This document shows, piece after piece, positions 33,792 to 46,700 of a DNA stretch of 64,000 nucleotides. The notes beneath the pieces are model-generated. The model saw nothing but the letters and a program-made list of their open reading frames with translations. It did no database searches and was not told where the DNA came from. Origin of the DNA: Thalassia testudinum (Eukaryota; Streptophyta; Magnoliopsida; Alismatales; Hydrocharitaceae); NCBI GenBank assembly GCA_037157565.1, contig JAZHRO010000039.1, positions 46,624,001 to 46,688,000 on the forward strand, given 5' to 3'. Each line of letters starts with the position of its first letter. Within the stretch, counting starts at the first letter, position 1. A program made the position numbers and the translations under genes.

Positions 33792-34095
33792 ATGGAGCCC
33801 CCCGCGGCCACCGCCGTCGCCGTCGCCTCCGAGAACTCCGTCCGCCGACCGGTGAGTTCCCCTCCTCCACACCACCGATCCATCATCCTCTTCCTCCCTT
33901 CTCAGATCTCACGAACGACGACCTCTGCCGGTTGCCTCCGTGCGCAGAGGAAGCCTAGGGTTTTCCAGGACGAGGTGGATCCCGACGATTCCTTCGACGA
34001 CGAGCACGACGACCCCTCCCCGAGGCCCAAGAGGAGGCGCGCCACCGCGGGGGTCGCCGCGTCCAGGCTGCTTGGGGAGCGCTACAGCTTGATGG
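33792..34095 (+). CDS. SCC3: SCC3 exons 1-2: N-terminal tail
   Basis: Exon 1 (20 codons, Ala/Val-rich) and exon 2 (to 34095, phase 1) are separated by a 96-bp intron. That intron is itself open in frame, so the exon call rests on the GTGAGT donor and GCGCAG acceptor. Exon 2 carries an acidic run (DPDDSFDDEHDD, about residues 31-42) and a basic patch (PRPKRRR), a likely nuclear localisation signal. Tails of this kind are poorly conserved in the family. Confidence 0.8.
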
Positions 34096-37000
34096 GTGCG
34101 TATTTCTCGCGATCCTTTCGCTCGGTATTGCTCTTCGGAATAGCGGTTTCTTCACAAGAGTGTTGGAGCGAGGGGGTTTAGGGTTCTCTCGGAAGCGATT
34201 GACCTGTTGAGGCCTTGTTTGGTAATTGGGATAACCCGCAAAAGTTAGGGTTATCCATATCTAGAAGCTAGGTTAGTACAATTTGCGCGCTAAGGCCACT
34301 TAACTCGTGTTAACTCATTTCACAGTGAGGTAGGTTAAGTTAGAACGGGTTGAGAATATAACCCACATATTCTCTCCTGCAGCTTCATATCATAGGATAA
34401 TCCGCCAGTTCAATAATTCTTCACACCAAGGCATCCCTCTGCTTACCAAACAGAAATGTAGGTTAACTCAGCTGCCAAAAAAGTACCTAGTTACGGAGCT
34501 AGAAATACAACAAAATATTCGTTGTGTTGGATGAAACTAATTTTCCTAGATTCTGGACTATTTCAAGAATTGGATGTTTGGATTTTTCCGTAACATTTTG
34601 GGTGATTTGGAGTGAGCTTTTTAACTGGATTATGGATTCCTTGATGGTAATTTCTCAATCTATTTTAATTGGATATGATTAAGTCCCAAATCCTGGAGGA
34701 AGTTGCGGAGTCTAAAATTCAGGTTTTGCTTTGGATCGTCCACTTTTTTCACCTTAGAATCTAGTTCCGACTTTCACCTGGAACCCCACCCTTAAAAGTT
34801 TTCTGGTGAAATTTATTGCTGGAAAAACTAGAAATTTTATTACTAATTGCAATCATTTTGTATGGTTGGAGGTGATTTTTAGCTATTTTTATGTTGGAAA
34901 GATTTATTTTCCTTTTAGGATCTATGAGATTGTTAGGATGTGTTTTTGGGGATTGGAGAGGTGGATTTTGTGGAAGGATTTCGATTTTGCATTTTGTTTC
35001 TCCGTAGGTTTTTTAGACCTGCAGACTGCAGATAAGAAAATTCAAATTCAAGGGTCAAATTTAAGGGGTCGGGTAGTGATTTTTTTGTGGTCCCCCAAAA
35101 ACTAGTTGGCTAGCGAATTTATGATCATCATTTTTCTATCTTAAAATTGGAGTTCCTGAAAAGCTTCTAACACACAGTTCAAATCAAGATATTGCGTGTG
35201 TGATTTTTATGGTCAGACAGTATGAGTCAAACAATGTTTTATGTTCTGTACGCAAGTTCTTGACAGGTTCTTTTTGGGGATGACATTTTTCTGTCAATAC
35301 AAAAATAAATTCTGAGATGTCTGGTGCAAATGTTGGATCCGTATACCCTTTTTGGCAGATGTGATCAAGTACAATGGAAAATTGATCCCCCTTGCTGTGA
35401 AGCTTTGGGTTGAGCGATATGAGAAAGACGGAAAGTCTGCAATGGCTGAGCTTCTAATGTCTCTCTTTGAGGTGATAGCTGCCAGATACTAGGATTGCTC
35501 CTAGCTATTTTCATCCTGCATTTTTTTATTTTGCTGTTAATCTTATTGTAAATAAACAGGCTTGTGGAACTAGGTATCAGCTTGATGCAAACTCAATTGA
35601 TGAGATTGATGTGGATAGTGTTGTTCTTGATCTTGTCAACCTTGCCAGGAAGGTATGCTCTGCGATAAAACTATTTTTGATGTTCTTTTTAAAGCTATTA
35701 AATCTTTTCTCTTTAAATTTTCTCAAAGAAGAAAAACATTAGGATGCGAGATCTGAGATGGCTTCTTGACAGAGAAATCTCTTTTTCAATTATTTTGACA
35801 ATAGGGTGAAGTGGAAGACTATTACTCTTCGAAACAGAAGGATCTCAAGCACTTTAAGGAGAACCTGGCAATACTCTGGGAAAGTTTAGTTCTTGAATGT
35901 CAGAATGGACCACTATTTGATAAAGTCCTCTTTGAGAAATGTTCAGACTACGTCATTGCATTATCATGGTATTATGATAGCCTAGTCTCTCTATATTGTG
36001 TTGGAAATGCATTTAGTGTTCTGTAACTGTTTCTTGCTATTGGCTTTTCTGATTTATTGTCTATCATGGAGGACTCCTTTAATTTATATTGCTGATTTTT
36101 GTCTTTCAGCACTCCTCCAAGAGTTTATCGTCAGGTGGCTTCGATGGTAGGTCTCCAACTTGTTTCGTCAACCATAACTGTTGCTAAAACTCTAGGTGGA
36201 CAACGCGAAACTACTCAAAGACAGTTAAATGCTGAGATGAAAAAGAGGAATGATGGTCCTCGCGTGGAGTCCCTTAATAAAAGGCTCTCTTTGAGCCACG
36301 AAAAGATAACATCTGCTGAAGAGATGATGCGTAAGATTTTTACAGGGTAAGTGCTACATTGATCATGGCTGACATCATTTCATCCAATGTTTACTTTTGT
36401 TTAGGAATAGCATTAGCCTATTTCCATGAGTCTCTGACGGACGTATGGGAAGAAAGAAAATGGGACGGGGGCAGTGATTTCATGAGGTTGCCCCTCTCAG
36501 GAACTGGCTCCAGCTGGGGCCTGCAATTTTCTTTTAGGGAGGAAATTTCCTCCCCATCCCCCTCTTTGTATCCTTTGCAGAATTAGGGTTATATAGTAGA
36601 AAATATGGTAACTGACAATAAAATGTTAACATTTGAATCTATTTTGTAGCAATTTATCAATGTTCTGAGATTCTTGGAAGTCTTATACAGGTTATTCATG
36701 CACCGTTATCGAGATGTGGATCCTGACATTCGAATGTCTTGCATAAAAGCTCTTGGTGTGTGGATCACATCATACCCATCATTTTTCTTGAAGGATTCAT
36801 ACCTCAAGTACCTTGGCTGGACATTAAATGACAAGGTAAAATCCATCCTACAGTCATCATGTCCCCCCTATAACCTTGAATTGTCTCAAATTTTCAGGTC
36901 TTTTGTTTTGTGGCCTCGCTTTTCTTTTCTTTGATTCTCGTTCTCTTGATTGCATGTAGAGCCCTGCAGTGAGAAAAACTTCTATTTGGGCATTACAAAA

Positions 37001-40000
37001 TCTTTATGAAGGGGAGGAAAATGTGCCATCCCTTGGTCTGTTCACTGAAAGATTTTCTAACAGAATGATTGAACTTGCCGATGATATTGATGTTTCAGTG
37101 GCCGTATCTGCCATAGGACTTCTGAAACAGCTGCTAAGGTGATGTTTCTATCCTTTTCCATTTCAACCACCACTTTCTCTAACATGGATTTATTTTGAGG
37201 TTTGGTAGCTCCCCCTGTTTTCTGTGCAGGCATCAACTTCTTACTGACGACGAGTTGGGCCCTTTGTACGATCTACTTATAGATGAACCCCCTATGATTA
37301 GGCGTGCTATTGGGGAACTAGTTTACGATCATCTGATAGCTCAAAATACTGGTAGCTTAAGATCAGACACCAAAGGTACTTATATATGTATCAACATGAT
37401 CATTGTGCAGTTTATACATTATCTAACTTAAGATCCTTCTAGGTGATGATGTGTCCCCAGAGGTACATTTGGGAAGAATGTTGCAAATTTTAAGGGAGTT
37501 TCCCAATGATCCAATCCTGAGTTCGTATGTGATTGATGATGTCTGGGATGACATGAATGCAATGAAAGTATATTTGTTTACCTTCTTTTTTTCTTTTTCC
37601 CTTTCCTGAAAGAGGGTGAAAAAAAAGAAATTCCATGTTTTAAACACCTCATTCACTATTGTCCATTTTGTATCCGATCAAAGGTATATGCATTCTTCTA
37701 TATTGTAGGATTGGAAGTGCATCATCTCAATGCTTTTAGATGAAAATCCATCAATTGAGCTCACGGATGTTGATGCGACAAACCTGATTAGACTACTGTA
37801 TGCATCTGCCAAGAAGGCTGTTGGGGAGAAGATTGTTCCGGCCACAGATAACCGGAAGCATTACTATAACAAAGCCCAAAAGGTATCCTATGCTTGCTCT
37901 CCCCTATGAAGAAACTGCTAATATTATGAGATGGTTGCTTCTGGATCTTTTTTTCATCTGGCATATATATGATTTCCAGAGTGTTGTCTTTAGACATTTT
38001 CTTTAGGATGCATTTGAGCATATGAAAATGGTGTTATGTGAGATCGTCAGAGAAGTCCTACATCTGGAAGCAATGGGTCTGGCTACTGTAGGTGTCAATT
38101 AACTTTAAACAAATTACAAAGCTTAAGCAGTGACCTAATTCCTAAACGTGTTACTAGATGGTTGGTCAATGGGATTGATGATGTTCAGAATTGACACTGG
38201 TAGCACAATATGTACTTGGCTTCAATGATGGTAAACAATTTGAAGTTTGAGGTAAATGCAAATAAGTCATGTACTTAGGAGCTGGAAAACAAAATGCAAT
38301 GACTACAAATTGCATACCGAGTGTTTTGTCATATAATTATTGTTCTTTTCCATTCTTTTTTTTTGAAAGTGAAAGGGGTGGCTGTTCTTGAGGCAACATC
38401 TCCCCATATTATTCATTTAAGAAGCTTCAGACTACATAAAAAAGAAAGTCCACCAAACACCCTGCCAAATACATGGCATATTGAGAGGCATTCTCCACAT
38501 AAGGGCTCCCAACTTTGTTTCTTGGAGAAATAAAACCTCCAGGCCCCACATTTGAAAGTAACCCTTCAGTGCTACTCGCCTAGAGGGGTTGTTCAACCCC
38601 TTAACATTCCATGTTAGGACCTTTGTCATGGGGAAATAGCGGATCCCCCCTGACGTGCGCTGGAAACACACTGCCTCTGCCACTTGGTCAACCTTCTCCA
38701 CCTCTCAATCGGCCTCCAAGCCTGTTTTCTCCGAACTCTGCTGCAGGACCTTCCCCCGTGCCATCTTGATAGCCATTCCATCCCCACCATTTGCAGCTGC
38801 AACTGCAGCAGGCTCCCCTTCAGCAGCCACACGATCCTCACTTAGGCTCACAGCCACATTACACCCAACATCAACGCCCACCTTCTAGGTGCCCCTCCAC
38901 CCAAAACCGTCCCCACATCGCCCCATTGCCCTTGCCACAAGGCCACCACCACCTCCATCATCCCTAGGAAACACCGCCTTTGCCATTGCAACCATCGACC
39001 TATTGCTACCCTCACCATCGCCACCGTGTCCACCTTGGTTGCCCTCGAAATCGCCACTTCGTCTAGTATTGCAACCTCTGGCTTTGGAGCCTAGTCGGCC
39101 ACCACTGCTTCAATTGCAGCCTCAGGTGATCGCCTCCTTTCACCACTACCTTGGCATCGATCATGGGCGCAAGAGGAGTCATGAAGCTTTCCGCTGCACC
39201 CATATTCGAAAGGCGATGGCGCTCCATGCTACTCATAAAGGGCGGAGGCCCTCATAGCTTACAAGTTGATGGGCTTGCAAGTGAGCCTTCATCAAAAGGC
39301 TTCGCACCCATGGGCAAAGGATCGTAACAACAACCCCTCTTATCGGATCCAGAAGCAGATCCGATTCTACATTCGGTTCGATGCTGCTCCAAGGTGACAC
39401 CCATACAAATCCTCCCCACACCTCCATCCTATGCAACCCAATCTTCTTCCCCGCAATCAATGCCTGCGACATTCAAAACATCCCCATTTATGGCTCCTCT
39501 ATCTTCAGGGATTGCAATCGATTGCACAGATTTTGCCTCTTCACTGTCACTGCAATCCCTACGCGGGACTTTTGCCATTCAAAAATCCTCACCATCAGCT
39601 TCACGGCGGTGCTGGCCCCCATCACCGCATTCAGAGTACCACCAGCCTCCTCATGTTGGTCCCTTCCAACAACCGCCTATGTGTAGGACCTCCCAACTTC
39701 TTCGGTGGGCTTTATCGCTACCACCCATGACAATCCTCCCAGGTGCAATGTCACCTTTGGGATGACTTTCATGGCCGGAGCGAGCTCCAGCATAGCCTTA
39801 ATGGCTGTCATGTCACCATCGATGAGGCCAAGCCCAACGCAAGAAGTGACCCTTGTGAAGGGCTCCATGATATTTGGATCAGATATACTTATCTCCATCA
39901 AAATATTTCGATATTTGCAACCTTTAGACAATAAAAATTTGACACTTCTGATGGAGGGGATTGCAAGTGTTGAATTAAGTTGAACTTTTTATGTCTACCT

Positions 40001-43000
40001 TTTACTTTTCTTGGGATATTTGAATCTTCAAAGATGGTAGAAAAAAATACTCTCACATGTTGAACTGTTCGGGGTAACTAAGTGGCTACTTCTTGGAGGC
40101 AGCTCCATTTTACTCATATATGCCCTTTTAATTAAAAAAAAACTCATGTATATTTATGTATAAGATGTATCCTCAAGCATTTGCTCCACTTTGCATGGCT
40201 ATTGATTTTTACCCTATAAAAAATGTGAATGTGGTGTTGCTTTTGCACGTCTGTTTTCAGTTGTATTGATGGTTGTTCTTCTATATTGCTACACTAACAT
40301 TTCCAAGATGTGCTAAATTATATCAAGATATTAATATGGATAACTGTGCAGCCCTAGGTAAGGATTAGTATTTTCTATCATATAGTGTTTAAGATTTAAA
40401 TAACTTGTTTGATGTACTTTTTGTGATATGTGAGTCTTGTTGTTACAATGCCATGTAATTGAACAGATGCCCCTTTTTATTTGCTCCCATTGTTGTTGTT
40501 GATATAGTGTTTTATATATGATTTACTTAGACATTCAGAGCCTATACATCTGTTGAGAATTTAAGATGTTTTCCTATATTCCTTGCAAAAAAAAAAAAAA
40601 GGATGATTTCATATCTTAGAACAGAAACAATGAAATCTGAATGAGTGCATGAATCAGTGTTTAAAAGACCTGACAAGTGTTATGCTGGCTGTTGGCTACG
40701 TTATGCTGCCATCTTTGATCTAGGCTTTGGACCAGTGATGGAAGGGCAAAAACGTTAGACAGTGTTAAAGAATAACACATACCAAATCCACTGGGGTTGA
40801 ACTTAGAATCTCTTGTTCCTTGGACCAGCACCTTATCCATTGGGCCATGGAGTTGCATTTGCTGCAAAATTTCATGTTATGAGGTTGGGTTCTCTGGACT
40901 CAATTATGTATGAATGGATCGGCACAAGGATCCAAGCAACAGCTGGGGATTCAAGTCCATGGAAAAGCAATCTGGCCTAATAAAACCACTTGAGAAAGGA
41001 TTGGATCACTAGAAAGTCGTTCAGGCCATTGAGGCAATCCAGATAGTTGGAAATGCCTCCTAAGGGGTCAGATACACCTCTTGGGGACTAGTCAGTATTG
41101 GCAGACAAACTACGTGAGAGAGGTCAAAGACCCTATAAAAGTGGTCAGATGCCTCTTTAGAGAACAATCCTACGGGGCCCTGTGACCCACCTTTATAGGG
41201 TCTAATCACGAATAGGGTGGGTCTTGAGGAAGTGTAGATGACTGCTGCTCATTTTTCTGTCTCTTCAGCCTTATGGTCTCTGTCGTTGCAGCAGAAATGT
41301 TCTCTTTTCAGTGTGGAGGGGGTGTGCCTTGAAAATATTGTAGGAGCAGCTCTTGTGCTTTTTACTTTTTGGTCCTGGAACTTGTAATTTCCAGCCCTGT
41401 GCTTTTAATGAATGCTTTGGATGTCTGCTGACCTTCAGTAGAGATCCCTTTTTTTGTCCCTTCAAAAAAATTAACGTCGGACTCTGAAATACAAAAGTCT
41501 CTCAGGTCTGTTTAGATTCAAATCTCAATCTGATCAGCATCTTTAGGATCTATCAGCTCTGCAAAATCACCAACACATGCTGTCTGTCAGAACTATGTAG
41601 CAAAGATCTCAATATAATAAAAAACTGGACCTATCTGCAATAGGCTTGTTGTGCCATGATTGAACAAAATGATAACCTAGAGGAATGATAGTTGGTCTCC
41701 ATCATCTATGGCTAGAATTAATAACAAAATTGCAGAATTAGAATCTTCATGTTGGTTCTACATGTTTCAGGGCTTTTCATTCCCTAACAGAGAATATTGA
41801 GAGGAACCCAGCTGGATGGAGGGCCAGATTATTATCCAAGGGTGCAAGATTGGTGTTGCTGAAGTTTGTTCTCACTTCCATCTCAGTCTTTCACATGATA
41901 GCTTTTGTGATGCCTGCCAAGGTTTGTGTCCTACGTTGAAGCTATTGGTAGGAGATTCTTGTGGAGGGGAGCAGATGGAGAGGGCAAAGGTGCTTGCCTT
42001 GAAGCATGGAAAGTGTTTGGGTTTTTTTAGTGAAGGTGGCATGGTAATTCATCATCTGGTCACCATGGATGAAGCTTTTCTAGCCAAGTGGTGCTCGGCT
42101 TTCTCTTTTGGAGGGATGCCTGGTGGGACTGCCCTTGGATACTTACTAGGCTTTTTAGACTGGCTTAAGGATAAGGGGTCAGGCTGGTGATTTACTGGAA
42201 TGGGCTGTGCTGCTCAATGCTCTGATAAAAAACAAACAAGTGGTGCCATGACGATCAGAATATGCATCTAAAAGGTAGTTGACTTGCTTATTTCCTATAA
42301 TAAGGAAGCCCGGTACCCCCACTGGGCCAAACTTTGGAAATGCAGCCTTTGGTGGCCATTTTATTTTATTTCTTTTTGGGGGGGGGGGGGGGGGGGGGGG
42401 GGGGGTTGTGTGGGGCGCTGGTGGGCTACTTCCTTCTGGTTGGGTCTCTACGAGGCTCATGCTATGGAGTTGGTCCGAGTGCATGGGGCCATTGGTGGCT
42501 TGGCTCTCTGTGCACATCTAAAGGATAGATGGGAGTGGAAAGATGGGCCGCTCACTGTGAAGAAGGCTTATTATGCTTTCAGGCAACCCTTGGTGGGGAT
42601 TGCAAGTTGATATAGGCAACAAAGGCTCCTTTGAAGCATGATTCTTTGCCTGGGAGCTGTGATAAAGGAGGATAGTTACAGAGGTGAGTTGGTAGAGATG
42701 GGATCATGGTATGAACTCCACTTGTTCTTTCTGTGAGGTGGCAGATGAAGATGCAGACCACCTAGTTTTTCTTGGTGCTTGACAGGGAGGGTGTGGAAGG
42801 GGCTTAGGGTTGAGTGGATTAGCCTTGTTTGCTTTGGAGATTTCTAGAGATCCTTCAGGTGTGAAGCAACTCACTTGGACTTGCTAAGTTTGGAAAGGAG
42901 GAGGATGCTCCTTTAATGATCCTTTGATCGATTTGGCGGGTGCAAAACGGAGTGGCTTTGAGTCTTGCTCGATTTTTATATTGAGAACATTAACTGAACA

Positions 43001-43747
43001 GCTACGTCCTATATTGCTGAATGGGGTGATTGTCCTCATTAACCCTTTTTTTTCTTGAAGAGTTCATAAGTACGACACGTACTTTATTTTTGAAGTTTAA
43101 TAAAATTGGAGGGCTACCGGCTTGGAGCAGTCTTCCTTTAACTTCCTAAAAAAATTTTGAATTTATTTAGATCCACTCATCTAATGCCTAGTACAAATTT
43201 CAACCATGCATATTGTACACCAATATAACACTCTTCATTTGGGTCGAGCATGATGATAATATTACTGACCTATGCACTAAATTGGAGTGAATATGGATCT
43301 ATTCTGCCCAATAATGTTAATTATTTTCATGAAGTGCACACTTAGAAGAATCTCTTGAAAGATCTATTTCATAACCTATATGAACTCTGTTCTAATCTTT
43401 CATGTCGTGAAATAAATGTGTTGGGATTAGTGGAGGGTCACGTGGCAGCCATCAAGCCATGTGGCACATGTTACGTGGCAGCTATCCAAGGGCCAATAGG
43501 GCCCACAGTTTGGAGTCCAAATTAAGTCAAGTAGGAATTGTTTTTCTTAGTTGGCAAATAAGTCTAATTTGGTTTATTTGTTTTAGGAGATGTTGTAAGA
43601 TTTGGTTTTTACCAAATCTAGAAGATTTGATTAGATCTTTTAGTTGAGTCTATTCTTAGCAAATAGGAATATGTATTCTCTATTTAAAGAGAGCCTTTCC
43701 TATGATTTGAAGTTGAGTAATATAATTAATTCTTCCACAATCAAGTG

Positions 43748-43794
<47 letters not shown>

Positions 43795-46700
43795 GGAGAC
43801 CACCACCGGTGGTCACCTTCACCGTCGGCAACCACCAGCTGGTCGACCACCTCGCCGGCAACCACTAGTAGATCAACCACTCTACCGGCAACCCAGCTGG
43901 TCATCCCTGCCAGCCTACTAGGAGCACTTGCTCCTTTATCTCACTGCTGCCCTCTTCCCAAACTCTCTAATCACCCAGATCAGATGTCTGGTAGACATTC
44001 TAGACATCTTAATGCACAACTTAGTGTTGTGTGTGAGATTTCTGGATCTCTCTACGCACATGAGCCTCCACGCTCTGTTTGCGCCCACCTCAGAAATCTC
44101 TACATGGTATCAGAGCCTACGATCTAGGCTCTTGCATGCGTAGAAGATCTAACTACTCGCTGGAGGTTCGTGCATCTGAAGAAGTCCTCAAATCCAGCGA
44201 CTTGCGTGGAAAAGAAGGAAGATCTAGAGATAGCAGAATTTACCATGACCGTCGGAGATGCTATGCTCGACCCTGGCGAGAGCAAGGTGGTTGTTTTCGG
44301 GACAACCATTAAATTGAGTGGTACTGCCAATTACATCTTGTGGGCTCGGGCCTTTAGGATCTTCATTGGCGGATAGGAGAAACTCAGTATTCTCTTGTAA
44401 GAGGCATCGGAGTTCAGGGACAAAAAGAAGCACAAGAAGGAGAACTATGTCGTCATGAATTGGCTCATAAACTTGATGGACCCAACCATCGCCTCGAATA
44501 TGCTCTATAAAAAGAGCGCCTTTGAGATCTAGACGGCCCTCGAGAAGAGATATGCTTGCACCTCGAGCAACACTCGCATCACCGAGCTTTACACTCGTAT
44601 CTAGACGGCTAAGCAAGGAGATCTCTCCTTGACAAAGTACTATGAGAAGATGGAGGCGTTGTTCGAGGAGTTGGAGATCTATGAGCCTCTCTACTGCGAC
44701 AAACAGAGGGAGACACGTGCGGTGTGGCAATCTGCGAAGTTCTTGTCGGGATTAAATTCCCGCTATCAAGTCACACGTGATCAGATTCTTGCTTCAAAAG
44801 GGAAGATGGATTTGGAGACCATCTTCTGCCGTCTCCTCAAGATGGAGATCCTTAAGGAGGCAGACGAGCCAAAGAGCGAGAGTTCCGCGCTTGCTATATT
44901 AGAAGCGAGTGCAGGACAAGGACCAGTTCGTGAACGTGGATCTGGCTGCGTCTACCTGAAGTGTTAACATTGTGGACAAAATAATCATCCACAAGACAAG
45001 TGTTGGTTGAAGTATGGGAGACCACCACGTGGGGCTGCTAGCACATCGTGTATCGACTCCCCTCTGAAGATTTGGAGAAGCTTCCAGTTTTTCTACGGGA
45101 AGACAAGTCTATACTAGCCAACGCGACAACCACCCAGGTTGCCACAGAAGCGACGACTGCGGAAATCACAAAAGGACTTGCCATCGATTTGTCCAAGAAG
45201 AAGACTGAGATCTTCACTCTCGGAGAAGAAGATGAGTGGTGGGGCACCTAGCTTCACCAATAGAAGGCCAAGTCATCGGCCTCATGGCCTTTGACTTGAG
45301 GAGTGTGGGGATCAGTGAAGGGCCACGTGGCACTGTGCCACGTGGAAGCCATCGGGCCACATGGCAGCTATCCAAGGGCCAATAGGGCCCACGGTTTGGA
45401 GTCCAAATTAAGTCATGTAGGAATTGTTTTTCTTAGTTGGCAAGTAAGCCTAATTTGATTTATTTGTTTTAGGAGATTTTGTAAGATTTGATTTTTACCA
45501 AATCTAGAAGATTTGATTAGATCTTTTAGTTGAGTCCATTCTTAGCAAATGTGAATATATACTCTTTATTTAAAGAGAGCCTTTCCTATGATTTGAAGTT
45601 GAGCAATACAATTAATTCTTCCATGATCAAGTGCTTCTCTCCTCTCTCTCATGCCAGAGACCACCACCCCCAGTCACCTTCGTCACCGACAACCACCAGC
45701 CGGTCGGCCACCTCACTGGCAACCACCCTATCGGCAACCCAGCCGATCATCCCTGCTAGCCTACTAGGAGCACTTGCTCCCTCATCTCACCGCTGCCCTC
45801 TTCCTAGACTCTCTGATCACCTAGATCAGACGTCTGGTAGTCGTTCTAGATGTCTTAACGCACAACTCAGTGTTGTGCGTGAGATTTCTGGATCTCTCTA
45901 CGTACAGGAGCTTCCACGCTCAGTCTGTGCCTACCTCAGAAATCTCTACAAAATGATTCAAAAATTAAAATGCCAAGCTTAATAAAATTTGAAATTGAAT
46001 TAATTACAGAAATTCAATATAAGAATAAGAAAATACATATTTTTACGTATAAATTAAGATAATATGTAATTATACTCATTCCTTGCATCTTTTTCCATAA
46101 ATTGGGTCAGAAAGGGATATATCCCTGCAGCAAACCGCCATCAGTGTTGAGAACAGGGATATCCCTTGATCAGTCATGGGTTTGCATATCCTGCTTTAAG
46201 GAGGCAAAATGATGTTACATTTAGGGCACTATCCCCATTACTAAAGGGGGTTGTTTCAGGGGATATGCCCTGAGGTAAACAGCTCCTAGGGTGAAGCTCC
46301 AAAAGAAATATGGTTTGCAATGAGGAAAGATAATGCAAAAATCCAAATACATAAATTACAAAATTGATATTCTGCAAGCATCTCAGGAACTCAAATTATT
46401 ATCAAAGTCAAACAATAGAGGAATCTCTGGCTCCTGTGGACTCGCTTTTTGCAGCCTGATGGGGCTTAGGTGCTTCACCTTCCTCAGGCATGGGATCTCC
46501 TCAGGCAACACTGCCTTTAGGTGCACAACCTCCTCATAGGAACTTGATCTCTTTTCATTGCAAGGACTTCACCTTCTCGTTCTCCTTGAAAGACTTCACC
46601 TCCATGCCCTTTGATCCCCGCAGAATGCTCCATTTTAGCAGGTGCACGATCTCCCATTGGGTTTTGCTTCCTGAAGCAATGTTGACCTCCTCTCTACCAC

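Larger units (their letters stand above)
43419..45950 (+). mobile_element. Gag-only LTR retrotransposon (copia-like, TR-GAG type)
   Basis: This is a complete 2.5 kb insertion in SCC3 intron 11, same strand as the gene. The 5' LTR is 43419-44104 (TGTTGGGATTAG...CTCTACA), the primer site is 44105-44117, the 3' LTR is 45304-45950, and the target duplication AAATG is perfect (43414-43418 and 45951-45955). The 1.2 kb interior codes only gag, with no protease, integrase or RT. This is the layout of TR-GAG elements, which need enzymes from a partner. The LTRs differ clearly (indels and substitutions), so it is not recent. Confidence 0.88.

Noticed and set aside
33852..33947. Reading straight through intron 1 as coding
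   Set aside because: The 96 bp are open in frame, but have perfect donor and acceptor signals and code an unconserved Ser/Pro/His stretch. Retention cannot be excluded without cDNA.
38007..38090. Possible extra SCC3 exon after exon 11
   Set aside because: The SCC3 family reads directly from exon 11 (KAQK) to exon 12 (ELFDNN), with no residues between.
40780..40865. Functional tRNA-Arg gene on the - strand
   Set aside because: The A and B boxes fit, but the acceptor and anticodon stems do not pair well; a SINE head is more likely.
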